This document shows positions 26,751 to 36,456 of a stretch of DNA of 52,824 nucleotides, in pieces. Numbering within the stretch: position 1 is the stretch's first letter; every line of letters starts with the position of its first letter. The stretch comes from an uncultured Schlesneria sp. (GTDB taxonomy: Bacteria > Planctomycetota > Planctomycetia > Planctomycetales > Planctomycetaceae). Below the pieces are notes generated by a model, which was given only the letters and a program-made list of their open reading frames with translations, was not told the DNA's origin and ran no database searches. The translations under genes were made by a program, and so were the position numbers. The DNA lies in NCBI GenBank assembly GCA_903858935.1, contig CAIOKO010000023.1, positions 1 to 52,824 of the forward strand, in the 5' to 3' direction.

Positions 26751-27812
26751 ATGAGGACGTATTTCCGCGATGTGTGCTTCGTAACGGCCACGATTGTCGC
26801 ACTTCCAATGAACTCGCTGTTTGCCATCGACATCATCACGAAGAAGAGTGACGGGAAACGTGTGAATGGCAATATTTCGGCGATGTCGAAAACCGAACTG
26901 ACGCTGAAAAAGAACCAGGGGGAACCTGAGGTTGTCAGTGCCAATGACATTGCTGCGATCGAGTGGGAAGGAGGCGGTGGTGAATTGAAGCTGGGATACA
27001 GCGACGAAAACGGAGGACGATACGATTCCGCCACTCAACGGATGCTGAAAGCGAAGGCAGATGCCAAATCGCCGAGTGATTTTCTGAGGGGCGAGTTCGA
27101 CTATATCATTGCACGAATCGCAGCCAGACAGGCTTTGGCCGATCCTGAAAAACGTCAGCAGGCGATTCAAAAGTTGCTGGCGGCTCAAAAGGGATATCCT
27201 GAACACGTTCGCTTTTATGAATCGGTATTACTGCTCAGTCAAATTCAATTGGCCGAAAAGGATTTTGCCGGGGCACGTTCGACGCTGGAAAAATTATCTC
27301 AGGCCCCCTGGAATGACCTGAAGCTCGCCGCACGGATTGCAGAGTCGCGGGTGCTGGTTGCGGAAGGAAAAATTGACGAAGCGATCACTGGATTTGAATC
27401 GATCGTCGCATCGGCAGGAGATACTCCTGGCGACATTTCACGAAAATTCGAAGCCATGCTCGGACATGCGCGAGGCCTGATCGCGCAAACAAAATTTGAC
27501 CAGGCGCTTAAGATTCTCGACGTCGTCACGGAAAAGGGTCCCGTCGAAGATTCCGCCGTACAGGCTGAAGCCTATATCCTGCAAGGACAGGCACTACAGG
27601 GACTGGGACGAACAAAAGAAGCGGCTTTAGCATATTTACATGTCGACATCCTTTTCCCCAAAGAAGCGGGATTCCACGCCGAAGCGCTCTACCAAATGAG
27701 TAATCTCTGGAAGCTGGTACAACACCCGGATCGAAGCGCCGATGCAGCAGGGAAACTGGTTCAAATCTATCCCAATAGCGAATGGAGAAAGAAATTGGTT
27801 GGGACTGAGTGA
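26751..27812 (+). CDS. Exported TPR protein
   Basis: A 353-residue secreted protein. Residues 1-24 form a signal peptide (ending LFA). Residues 25-85 are a beta-rich segment with IITKKSDGKRVNGNISAMSK, like the small DUF-type beta domain seen before TPRs in planctomycete proteins. The remainder (from about 110) is TPR-like: ADPEKRQQAIQKLLAAQKGY, AAGKLVQIYPNSEW. AAAGGGA precedes ATG 26751, 118 bases after the large TPR gene. It is probably a periplasmic soluble partner of the downstream TolQ/TolR-like complex, by position. No catalytic motif. Confidence 0.75.
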   Translation: MRTYFRDVCFVTATIVALPMNSLFAIDIITKKSDGKRVNGNISAMSKTELTLKKNQGEPEVVSANDIAAIEWEGGGGELKLGYSDENGGRYDSATQRMLKAKADAKSPSDFLRGEFDYIIARIAARQALADPEKRQQAIQKLLAAQKGYPEHVRFYESVLLLSQIQLAEKDFAGARSTLEKLSQAPWNDLKLAARIAESRVLVAEGKIDEAITGFESIVASAGDTPGDISRKFEAMLGHARGLIAQTKFDQALKILDVVTEKGPVEDSAVQAEAYILQGQALQGLGRTKEAALAYLHVDILFPKEAGFHAEALYQMSNLWKLVQHPDRSADAAGKLVQIYPNSEWRKKLVGTE

Positions 27813-28033
27813 GGAAATTACCGTTGCTCAGAAACCCCTGAAGTGAATGGAGAAAGACAAGGTTAAACGGAGGTGGATCGCCCCTGTGCTCGCATTGGAA
27901 TTTCGCGTTCCCGGCATAATCCTCTGGCATCGGAAGCAATGGATACTTAGAATCGCGAAACTGGTCTGATCGCGTCGGACAGGTTACGGATGACTGCTGA
28001 GACGAAGGAGTGTTTCACGTGAAGGGAATTACA

Positions 28034-28909
28034 ATGAACCAGACAGGTGTTCGTAGCCGATTTTGGCGTTTGGTTCTTGCCGTGCTGGTTGGATGGATGT
28101 CGCTGGGAGTGACAGAATCGGTCTCGCAAGCTCAGGACGATGCACGACCGGCAATCCGGGACGATATCGGCAGATTGGGGGCCGACGGGACTGTTTCCGA
28201 TGTGAGAAAACCACGAGACTCCCTGGGATGGATGATTCGTGCGTCAGGCATCTTTGGATTTCTCATTCTGCTGGTCGCGTTTACGATGGTCGCGATCATC
28301 ATGATGATCGCCCTGCAACTTCGCCGCGACAACTATCTTCCTGCTTCATTCATTGAAGAGTTTGAACAGCAGCTTCTGGCGAAAGACTATCAGGGAGCCT
28401 ATGAATCGGCCAAAGGGAGTGATTCGTTTATCGGTCGAATCCTCGCCGCCGGAATGGGAAGGCTGTCGCGCGGCTATGACGAGGCTGTCGAACAGATGCA
28501 GCAGGTCGGTGAGGACGAGTCGATGTCAATGGAACACAAGATCGGTTATCTGGCACTGATCGGCTCGATCGCTCCAATGCTTGGGCTGCTTGGGACGGTT
28601 CAAGGGATGGTAATGGCCTTTCAGGTGATTGCAAACTCGTCAACGTCACCGAAGCCCGCAGAACTTGCCGACGGAGTCGCAACCGCTTTGTTTACAACAC
28701 TCGAAGGCCTTGTTGTGGCAATCCCGGCAATCGTTTTCTATTCGTTGTATAAAAACCGTCTGGCTCGATTTCTAATGGAATGTGGATTCGTCGCCGAGAA
28801 CCTGATGAAGAATTTTCAGAATATCGGAAAACCAATCGCTCCTGCAGCCGTCAGCCGAACAGGTGGTGGCTCACCCGTAACGGTTCCGGCCGCGCCGCAT
28901 TTCCACTGA
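28034..28909 (+). CDS. MotA/TolQ/ExbB-family proton channel protein
   Basis: A 291-residue inner-membrane protein. The N-terminus has a signal-like hydrophobic stretch (about 12-30) ending SQA, then a second helix at about 75-98. The family core follows: a cytoplasmic region with GRILAAGMGRLSRGYDEAVE, then LIGSIAPMLGLLGTVQGMVM, the most conserved TolQ/ExbB segment, and a last helix ending in VATALFTTLEGLVVAIPAIV. Such proteins make a pentamer around TolR/ExbD and use the proton gradient to drive movement of a partner. AAGGGA upstream supports ATG 28034. The next two genes encode the matching ExbD/TolR-type partners. Whether this is a Tol-type, Exb-type or novel motor is unclear, as no TonB or Pal gene is adjacent. 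Confidence 0.92.
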   Translation: MNQTGVRSRFWRLVLAVLVGWMSLGVTESVSQAQDDARPAIRDDIGRLGADGTVSDVRKPRDSLGWMIRASGIFGFLILLVAFTMVAIIMMIALQLRRDNYLPASFIEEFEQQLLAKDYQGAYESAKGSDSFIGRILAAGMGRLSRGYDEAVEQMQQVGEDESMSMEHKIGYLALIGSIAPMLGLLGTVQGMVMAFQVIANSSTSPKPAELADGVATALFTTLEGLVVAIPAIVFYSLYKNRLARFLMECGFVAENLMKNFQNIGKPIAPAAVSRTGGGSPVTVPAAPHFH

Positions 28910-28934
28910 TCGTAACAGTGGGCTTTGTGACGTA

Positions 28935-28987
28935 GCATGGGTGCTAGCCCGTGCCGCACGACAGTTTAAGCGGGCTGATGCCCACGC
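28935..28987. repeat. REP-like doublet in inverted orientation
   Basis: Two imperfect hairpins in the gap before the ExbD gene. GCATGGG (28935-28941) and CCCGTGC (28948-28954) form the first, and GCGGGC (28970-28975) with GCCCACGC (28980-28987) the second. The reverse complement of the second unit matches the first over most positions, so this is one repeat unit present twice in opposite orientation, as in bacterial REP/BIME elements. It sits inside a likely operon. Confidence 0.55.
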
Positions 28988-29017
28988 AACAAAAGCTGAC
29001 AACGATGGAGCGTTCAG

Positions 29018-29494
29018 ATGAAAATGCGTAAGATCGAGATGGGGGCTATGGAGCCTGATATGACTCCGATGATCGACATTGTCTTTCAACTGCTCACGTT
29101 CTTCATGATTGCCATCAGTTTTGAAAGCACCAAAGCGGACGAACGCGTTAAGCTACCCGTGGATACCCTCGCCAAACCCCCAGTCGTGAAGCCGGAACAC
29201 GAACTCGTCCTGAACTTTGGATATCAGCGGCACCCTTCAGGTGAGCGCAGGAAATCGAGACCCGAAGTTTTCTACAACGAACGTTACGTCGATGTTTATG
29301 ATATCGCTCCCGAACTCGAACAAGAAAAGCGGGTCATGGAGCGTGTTCACGGACAAAACATCATTAAAGATGTGACCGTTCTAATCAGGGCCGACTCAGA
29401 AATTCCGATGGGACTTGTTCAAGAACTTATCAGGAAGTGTCAGGACGCGGGCTTCAGCAAATTCTCGCTTCGCGCCACTTCAGAGGAGGCCTGA
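29018..29494 (+). CDS. ExbD/TolR-family protein (first)
   Basis: A 158-residue inner-membrane protein. Its single N-terminal helix contains DMTPMIDIVFQLLTFFMI, with the conserved Asp of ExbD/TolR that carries protons during motor action. The remainder is a periplasmic domain (KLPVDTLAKPPVVKP onward), ending IRKCQDAGFSKFSLRA. It is positioned after the TolQ/MotA-like gene and ends two bases before the next ExbD-type start. ATG 29018 was used with a modest upstream purine-rich site. Two paralogues in tandem, as here, are common in planctomycetes and likely form a mixed or dimeric partner to the channel. Confidence 0.9.
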   Translation: MKMRKIEMGAMEPDMTPMIDIVFQLLTFFMIAISFESTKADERVKLPVDTLAKPPVVKPEHELVLNFGYQRHPSGERRKSRPEVFYNERYVDVYDIAPELEQEKRVMERVHGQNIIKDVTVLIRADSEIPMGLVQELIRKCQDAGFSKFSLRATSEEA

Positions 29495-29496
29495 CG

Positions 29497-29997
29497 ATGA
29501 AGCTGCAAAATCGTTTGAGTGGGCCGACTAAGGTCCAAATCCCGATGGTTCCGATGATCGACATTGTCTTTCTGTTACTGATTTTCTTCATGCTGAATCT
29601 GAAAATTGTTTCCCCTGAAGGGAATTTTAATATCAATTTGCCCATCAGTGCGCCGACCGCTGCAGCTGCCGAACTCACCCCGCCCGAGATCAAAGTCAGT
29701 ATGGTTTCTGATCGCCAGGGAAATCTGATTCAACTTACTTTGGGCTCCAAAAACCTTGGAAACGACGAAATGGCGTTTGAGCAGTTGAATAAAGAGATCC
29801 TGAAAATCATTGGCAGACCAGGAAACCCCTTGGCCAAGGATATCGAAGTTGAAATCGATGCCGACTACGAAACCCAATACAAGTACGTCGTTAAAGCAAT
29901 TTCAAAATGTACCGGCAGGCTGGATCCAGGTTCCAAACAGGTGGCTAGATACGTCGAAAAAATCAAGTTCGCACCACCGCACAAACCAAAAGCGTGA
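29497..29997 (+). CDS. ExbD/TolR-family protein (second)
   Basis: A 166-residue paralogue of the preceding protein. [20 protein letters not shown] is the conserved proton-carrying helix with its Asp, followed by a periplasmic domain ([20 protein letters not shown] onward). The gene starts two bases after the preceding stop with GAGGAGG inside the end of that gene, so the pair is translationally coupled. The upstream open frame starting at 29437 is not used, because the ribosome site clearly serves ATG 29497. This gene ends the five-gene unit started by the large TPR protein. Confidence 0.9.
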   Translation: MKLQNRLSGPTKVQIPMVPMIDIVFLLLIFFMLNLKIVSPEGNFNINLPISAPTAAAAELTPPEIKVSMVSDRQGNLIQLTLGSKNLGNDEMAFEQLNKEILKIIGRPGNPLAKDIEVEIDADYETQYKYVVKAISKCTGRLDPGSKQVARYVEKIKFAPPHKPKA

Positions 29998-30175
29998 TGC
30001 TTGACGATGATGTGGATGGGCTAACGTTTGCCGTAACTGATCGCAGTCCAAGGACTAAATTTCAGTTTCCCGCGACACAAGTACATGTCAGCAAACTGCT
30101 TAGTCTTTTCCAGAAACTATTCTGTTGGGAAGATTTTCCCTGCCTATTTATCCAGGCATTGAGCGGGTTACCCGT

Positions 30176-30203
30176 TTGCCTCGTGACGCGGCGACGATAT
30201 AAT
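30176..30203 (+). promoter_or_regulatory. Candidate sigma-70 promoter for guaA
   Basis: TTGCCT at 30176-30181 and TATAAT at 30198-30203, separated by 16 bases. The -10 box is a perfect consensus; the -35 box matches four of six. It lies about 58 bases before the chosen guaA start and within a gene-free stretch. Inferred from sequence only. Confidence 0.45.
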
Positions 30204-30260
30204 CGGCCCCTTCCCCCTGTTTCTATGCAGGGAGCGCCACACACACAATGGTTTTTCCTA

Positions 30261-31838
30261 ATGACTGCCTTGGCCGATTCTCGCAATGTCACCGCGAAGA
30301 CAGAAGAACTGATTCTTGTACTCGATTTCGGCGGACAAACCGCCCAACTGATCGCTCGGCGCATTCGTGATCAGAATGTGTTCTGTCAGCTGGTCAGACA
30401 TGATCTTTCTCTCGAACGGATCCGCGAACTGAACCCGAAGGGGTTGATCCTGTCCGGCGGCCCTGCAAGTGTCTACGAAACAAACTCTCCCAAGGTCGAT
30501 CCTCGACTTTTTGAATTGGGAATCCCTGTATTGGGAATCTGTTATGGGCTGCATCTGACTTGCAAGCTGCTCGGTGGTCAGGTGACACCGGGATCCAAAC
30601 GCGAGTTTGGAAGAACCGAGTGCCGGATATTGCAGCCTGATCCGTTGTTAGCCGGACTCCCTCAGTCGAGCACGGTCTGGATGAGTCACGGCGACCACGT
30701 TGAAGATGCCGAGACTTCCTTCATACGGTTAATGGACACGTCAACGTGTTCATATGCAGCGGTGAAACACCGTGAAAAGCCAATCTATGGGCTGCAGTTC
30801 CATCCAGAAGTCACACATTCAGAATACGGCAGCCAGTTGCTTGCCAACTTCGTCAAAGCGGTGTGCGGGTGTCATGGCACGTGGAAAATCAGCTCGCTGA
30901 TCGATCGTGAAGTAGCCTCCATTCGATCACGTGTCGGTAACAAACGTGTGATCTGTGGGCTATCCGGGGGGGTTGATTCGTCTGTCGTAGCCGCGATTTT
31001 ATATAAGGCCATTGGCTCTCAGCTTTCGTGTATCTTCGTGGACAACGGACTTTTGCGAAAAGGGGAATCCGACAAGGTTCGCGATCGTTTTCAGAATCAC
31101 TTCAAGACAGATCTGCATGTTGTCGATGCGAAGGATCGCTTTCTCGATGAATTGAAAGGGGTCACCGATCCTCAACTGAAGCGAAAAATCATCGGGCGCG
31201 TCTTCATCGAAGTCTTTCGTAAAGAGGCTGAATCAATCCCCGATGCACATTTTCTCGCTCAAGGAACTTTGTACCCGGACGTGATTGAATCGGGTGCCGA
31301 TGCCGACGGTCCCGCCGCAACCATCAAGGCACATCACAACGTGGGCGGCTTGCCTGAGCAATTGGGTTTTGAGCTGATCGAGCCATTACGCGATCTTTTT
31401 AAGGACGAAGTCCGTCGCATGGGACTTGAACTAGGATTAACAGACGAACTCGTCTGGCGACATCCGTTCCCTGGCCCCGGACTGGGCGTGCGATGTCTTG
31501 GTGAACTAAGTGCCCCAAGGCTCGCAAAACTGCGCGAAGCTGACGCAATCGTGATGGAAGAATTGCGACTCGCCGGACTTTATCGCACAATTCAACAGGC
31601 ATTTGCCGTATTGCTGCCGGTACACACCGTCGGGGTCATGGGAGACGGCCGTACGTATGAAGAAGTTGTCGCTGTTCGAGCCGTTTCAACCGATGACTTT
31701 ATGACGGCGGACTGGTTCCCTATGCCGCATGATGTCTTGCAACGGATTTCAACACGGATCATCAATGAAGTTCGTGGAGTCAACCGGGTCGTTTACGATA
31801 TCAGCTCAAAACCTCCGAGCACGATTGAGTGGGAATAG
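30261..31838 (+). CDS. guaA: GMP synthase (glutamine-hydrolysing)
   Basis: A 525-residue cytoplasmic enzyme that amidates XMP to GMP with glutamine and ATP, the last step of guanine nucleotide synthesis. The N-terminal glutamine amidotransferase domain has [10 protein letters not shown] and GICYGLHL (catalytic Cys94), with its His-Glu in FHPEVTHSE. The ATP pyrophosphatase domain has the P-loop SGGVDSS at about 235-241, and the C-terminal dimerisation domain ends PPSTIEWE. The length equals that of E. coli GuaA when ATG 30261 is used. The frame is open back to 29994 but the upstream part is unlike GuaA, and ATG 30225 is a second option. No strong ribosome site is visible before 30261. It converges with apbE with a 12-base gap. 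Confidence 0.96.
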   Translation: MTALADSRNVTAKTEELILVLDFGGQTAQLIARRIRDQNVFCQLVRHDLSLERIRELNPKGLILSGGPASVYETNSPKVDPRLFELGIPVLGICYGLHLTCKLLGGQVTPGSKREFGRTECRILQPDPLLAGLPQSSTVWMSHGDHVEDAETSFIRLMDTSTCSYAAVKHREKPIYGLQFHPEVTHSEYGSQLLANFVKAVCGCHGTWKISSLIDREVASIRSRVGNKRVICGLSGGVDSSVVAAILYKAIGSQLSCIFVDNGLLRKGESDKVRDRFQNHFKTDLHVVDAKDRFLDELKGVTDPQLKRKIIGRVFIEVFRKEAESIPDAHFLAQGTLYPDVIESGADADGPAATIKAHHNVGGLPEQLGFELIEPLRDLFKDEVRRMGLELGLTDELVWRHPFPGPGLGVRCLGELSAPRLAKLREADAIVMEELRLAGLYRTIQQAFAVLLPVHTVGVMGDGRTYEEVVAVRAVSTDDFMTADWFPMPHDVLQRISTRIINEVRGVNRVVYDISSKPPSTIEWE

Positions 31839-31850
31839 GCGTCTCGAAAC

Positions 31851-32874
31851 TTACTTCGATTCGTAAGACTGAAACGACCTGGATTCACTGACGCGGGGTC
31901 CATCGTCGGTTGCGTGGACGATCAGGGCTTCGACACGATCACGACCTTCGATCAACTTAAGTCCTTTTTGGGGTCCGAGAACGCAAATTGCCGTCGCCAG
32001 CGCATCGGCAGTCGTCCCGTCCCCGGCAAGCACCGTCACACTGCTTCGCTCAGTCAGGCCGAGTCCGGTGTGAGGATTGACAATGTGCGAATATCGCACG
32101 CCATTGATTTCAACAAACTGAAATGCATCTCCTGATGTGGAAATAGCGCAATTCGTCAGCAGCAACAGACGGCTGACGGTACCATTCGGCCGGTCAAGCG
32201 GCGCAACGCCAACCTTCCAACCCGATGTTTCAGGAGGGGCATCACCGGCGACAATATCTCCTGCTACTGCAACCAGAGTTTTTTTATGCCCCTTTTCGCG
32301 GAGCAGTTGGCTGACGCTCTGGGCGATGAACCCCTTAGCAATTCCGCCAAAGTCGAGTCGCATTCCCTGCCGCTTTAATTCGACGGATTGGGTCGCCTCA
32401 TCCAGTTTGACAAGCTCCCAGCCAACAAGTCCTTTCGCAGCGAGAAGTTCGTCGTTATTCGGGAGAATTTTGAGTTTTCGAGCCCGACGCCATAATTGAA
32501 CCAATGGTCCGACGGTGACGTCGAACGCACCATCCGACTTTTCAGAGACCTCTAACGATTGTCGAAGGACTTGAAAGAGTTCCGGGCTGACTTTGACAGC
32601 CCGACCTGACCCGGCACTCTCGCAAAGCCGCATTGTTTCGCTGTCATTTTTGTAATCGCTGAAAATTTGATCGAGTTCTTTTACCCGCCTGAACGCAGCT
32701 TTGGCGGCATCATTTGCGACGGTATCTTCGGGAGCGTATAGTGTTATCTCAACAATCGTTCCGAGATGTGGTTCAGCAAATGTGAAGCGCTCCAGTGACT
32801 GAGCGGGCGCCCAACTTGACATCCAGATCAGGTTAACGATCACGGTCCCCAACAGTTTCCACCTTCGAGTTGCC

Positions 32875-32876
<2 letters not shown>
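31851..32876 (-). CDS. apbE: FAD:protein FMN transferase (ApbE-like)
   Basis: A 341-residue exported protein that attaches FMN covalently to a threonine of partner flavoproteins outside the cytoplasm, using FAD. Residues 1-25 are a signal peptide without a lipobox. Family motifs are FTFAEPHLGTIVEITLYAPE at the start, RLDFGGIAKGF (FAD pocket), VAGDIVAGD, and SHIVNPHTGLGLT with the metal-binding Asp/Thr region TTADALATA. ATG 32876 is preferred because AGGTGA lies five bases upstream; an in-frame GTG at 32885 would add three residues. Its start codon overlaps the oppositely directed FGE-domain gene (shared CATG). No obvious flavinylation target lies next to it. Confidence 0.93.
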
Positions 32877-33975
<1,099 letters not shown>

Positions 33976-34063
33976 TTATTTTGCTCCGTTTTCTGCCGGG
34001 CGTTGAATCGACATGATTCAACGCCCACTTTTATCCGAGAACCTAACAACCAAGGAGTCGAGC

Positions 34064-35410
34064 ATGAGTTCATCCGATCAACCCCATGACAGCGCATCGC
34101 GTCGTGACTTTTTGAAAACGTCGGCGTTAGTCGGCGCTGGAGCGGCATTGGTGGTGCCGACCGGCTTCAGCAGCAGCCTGTTCGCCAGCGGCGACGATAC
34201 GGTCAAGGTTGGCCTGGTAGGTTGCGGCGGACGTGGAACAGGCGCTGCAGGGCAGGCTCTGTCGACGAACGGCAATGTCAAGCTCACCGCCGTCGGCGAC
34301 GCATTTCCTGAAAATGCTCGGGGTGTTGTTGACGCGGTCAAGAATGGACTCGGTTCCAAGGGTGATCGCGTTCAGGTTAAGCCTGAAAATATCTTCGACG
34401 GTTTGGACGCCTATCAAAAGGTGATTGATAGCGGTGTCGATCTTGTTATTCTCGCTACTCCTCCCGGCTTCCGCCCAATCCATTTTGAGTACGCCGTCAA
34501 AGCAGGAAAGCACGTCTTCATGGAAAAGCCGGTCGCGGTCGATGCACCCGGTGTTCGACAAGTGATCGAAGCAAATAAGATCGCCAAAGAAAAGAAACTG
34601 AAAGTGGGTGTTGGCCTGCAACGACACCATCAGGCTGGCTACCTCGAAACGATCAAGCGGATCAAAGATGGAGCCATTGGTGACGTTGTTGCCATGCGAG
34701 CCTACTGGAATGGCGGCGGCGTATGGGATCCTCGCAAGACTCGTGAGCAGTGCAAGACCGAAATGGAATACCAGGTTTTGAACTGGTACTACTACAACTG
34801 GTTAAGTGGTGACCACATCTGCGAACAGCACATTCACAATCTTGACGTGATTAACTGGATCAAGGGTGGCAAAGACAAAGAGGCCGCTTACCCCGTCAAG
34901 GCAAATGGCATGGGTGGCCGACAGGTCCGTATCGACAAGAAATACGGAGAAATCTTCGACCATCACTTTGTCGAGTACGAATACAGTGACGGCAGCCGCC
35001 TATCCAGCCAATGCCGACATATTCGCGGCTGCTGGGACAGTGTTTCCGAATCCGTAACAGGGACCAAAGGGACTTCAAACCCTTCAGGCAGCATTCACGG
35101 TCCTGGAATCAACTGGAACTTCAGCGAAAAGCAGAAAGACCCTTACCAGGTCGAACATGATGACCTGTTCGCAGCCATCCGAAAGGGAACGGAGTACAAC
35201 GAAGGTGACAACGGAGCATACAGCTCGATGACTGCAATCCTGGGCCGTTTGTGTACCTATTCGGGTAAAGAAATCTCCTGGAACGATGCCATCAACTCAA
35301 ATATCAGCCTGGCACCGAAGAGCTACAAGTGGGACGCTGAACCACCTGTCAAAGCCAACGCTGACGGCGTCTATCCGATTGCGGTTCCCGGACTCACACG
35401 GGTTCTCTAA
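34064..35410 (+). CDS. Gfo/Idh/MocA-family oxidoreductase, Tat-exported
   Basis: A 448-residue protein. SRRDFLKTSALVGAGAALVV is a classical twin-arginine signal, so the protein crosses the membrane folded and with cofactor. KVGLVGCGGRGTGAAG is the NAD(P)-binding fold start, and VFMEKPVAVD is the catalytic loop of the family. AAGGAG precedes ATG 34064, which fixes the start 17 codons after the open frame begins. Exported members are a planctomycete speciality and are thought to act on sugars or inositol-like compounds, but the substrate is unknown. A strong hairpin follows the gene. Confidence 0.92.
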   Translation: MSSSDQPHDSASRRDFLKTSALVGAGAALVVPTGFSSSLFASGDDTVKVGLVGCGGRGTGAAGQALSTNGNVKLTAVGDAFPENARGVVDAVKNGLGSKGDRVQVKPENIFDGLDAYQKVIDSGVDLVILATPPGFRPIHFEYAVKAGKHVFMEKPVAVDAPGVRQVIEANKIAKEKKLKVGVGLQRHHQAGYLETIKRIKDGAIGDVVAMRAYWNGGGVWDPRKTREQCKTEMEYQVLNWYYYNWLSGDHICEQHIHNLDVINWIKGGKDKEAAYPVKANGMGGRQVRIDKKYGEIFDHHFVEYEYSDGSRLSSQCRHIRGCWDSVSESVTGTKGTSNPSGSIHGPGINWNFSEKQKDPYQVEHDDLFAAIRKGTEYNEGDNGAYSSMTAILGRLCTYSGKEISWNDAINSNISLAPKSYKWDAEPPVKANADGVYPIAVPGLTRVL

Positions 35411-35450
35411 TCGACCAGCGCATTTGGCACTGAGTGTGATCTAAGAATAA

Positions 35451-35482
35451 GGCCCCACCAATTTTGATTGGTGGGGTCTTTT
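35451..35482 (+). terminator. Rho-independent terminator after the Gfo/Idh/MocA gene
   Basis: CCCCACCAAT at 35453-35462 pairs perfectly with ATTGGTGGGG at 35467-35476 around a TTTG loop, extended by a G-T and a G-C pair. TCTTTTCATTTT follows. It is 40 bases after the stop codon. Confidence 0.82.
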
Positions 35483-35495
35483 CATTTTGAGTTGT

Positions 35496-35526
35496 TTTCT
35501 CGTTCCCAAGCTCCCGCTTGGGAACG
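35496..35526. repeat. 31-bp palindromic repeat, copy 1
   Basis: Arms CGTTCCCAAGC (35501-35511) and GCTTGGGAACG (35516-35526) pair perfectly around TCCC, preceded by TTTCT. The identical 31-base block recurs at 35676-35706, so it is an interspersed REP-like element. Confidence 0.85.
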
Positions 35527-35675
35527 AGCGTCTTCGAAGCTCCGCTTCGCCATTCGTCTGGCGACCATGCAGCTCGTGGTTTCATTGCATTTCGACGGAA
35601 TCGCATCACCAGTCGTCTACCCGATCCGGAAGTAGAGCTTTGGAGAAGTGCGTTCCCAGGCTGGAGCCTTAGACG

Positions 35676-35706
35676 TTTCTCGTTCCCAAGCTCCCGCTTG
35701 GGAACG
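35676..35706. repeat. 31-bp palindromic repeat, copy 2
   Basis: Identical to the block at 35496-35526, with arms at 35681-35691 and 35696-35706. A degenerate third unit (CGTTCCCAGGCTGGAGCC) starts at 35651. Sequence downstream of both copies (TCGAAGCTC and on) is also similar, so the repeated unit may be longer than 31 bases. Confidence 0.85.
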
Positions 35707-35878
35707 CACCTCGTCGAAGCTCTGCGTCGCAACCGGCAGAGGCCTAACCAGAATTATTCAATCGACGGCAGCGTGCAAGAAGACTTTGCGTCACACCAAG
35801 CAGATAATTTTGCAATCCGCCCAACGCGAACCGCATGGCCCGACTCCGTACGTGAATTGCCACCCCGAAATGCCCGCG

Positions 35879-36451
35879 TTATTTTTTGTCCGCAGACGAT
35901 TCCGCCAACGCTTTTTTGATGGCTGATTCCATCTCGTTTATGGAATGATCTCCGAACCCGACTTCATGAAAAACGATCTGATTCTGACGGTCGATAACCC
36001 ATAGTTGGGGGATTGTGTCAACCTCCAATTCTGACAAAGTCTTCGTCGCACCGTAGCCATTCGGCCATGGTATTTTCAGCGATGATACGAACTGACGACT
36101 CATGTCGATCGACCTGGAATCAAGTCCCTCAGAAGTCAGCCCTACGAAGACGACTCCTTGATCTTGGTATTTGTTGTGTAATTCAATGACATAGGGCGTG
36201 ACCGCTCGACAGGGACCGCACCAGAAAGCCCAGGCATCCACCACAACGACCTGCCCCTGCGTTGTCGGTCCTGGTCCATTGATCCAGCCAGTCGCTTCAA
36301 TGCGTGGAAACTGACGGCCAACTTGTGGCGAGACAGGGGGAACCATCGCGGATCGAAGCAGCAGTGCAAAACCGATTGCCAAAACACCCACCGCACTGAC
36401 GGCGATCAGAAATCCACTGGGACCACTCTGGGGAGGAAGCTCGTCTTGCAT
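35879..36451 (-). CDS. TlpA-like thioredoxin-family protein
   Basis: A 190-residue membrane-anchored redox protein. One helix at about 13-33 anchors it; the thioredoxin fold follows, facing the periplasm. The redox motif is WCGPC (Cys78 and Cys81) within VVVVDAWAFWCGPC, and the cis-proline region appears as DTIPQLWVIDRQNQI. Such proteins reduce or oxidise disulfides of exported proteins, commonly for cytochrome c maturation; here the partner is unknown. It starts five bases after the M32 peptidase stop on the same strand, so the two likely share a transcript. No clear ribosome site before ATG 36451, which fits coupling. Confidence 0.88.
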   Translation of the reverse strand: MQDELPPQSGPSGFLIAVSAVGVLAIGFALLLRSAMVPPVSPQVGRQFPRIEATGWINGPGPTTQGQVVVVDAWAFWCGPCRAVTPYVIELHNKYQDQGVVFVGLTSEGLDSRSIDMSRQFVSSLKIPWPNGYGATKTLSELEVDTIPQLWVIDRQNQIVFHEVGFGDHSINEMESAIKKALAESSADKK

Positions 36452-36456
36452 AAGGG

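Larger units (their letters stand above)
35411..35878. other. Intergenic repeat-bearing region
   Basis: 468 bases between the Gfo/Idh/MocA and TlpA genes. It holds the terminator at 35451-35478, two exact copies of a 31-bp palindromic repeat (35496-35526, 35676-35706) and a partial third arm near 35650-35669. Open frames here are translations of the repeat and are not genes. Confidence 0.5.

Noticed and set aside
26544-27206. Minus-strand open frame of 220 codons
   Set aside because: It overlaps two TPR genes antisense and has no ribosome site or motif.
35394-35732. Minus-strand open frame of 112 codons containing VPKRELGNEK twice
   Set aside because: It is the translation of the 31-bp palindromic repeat, not a gene; there is no ribosome site and the peptide is dictated by the repeat.
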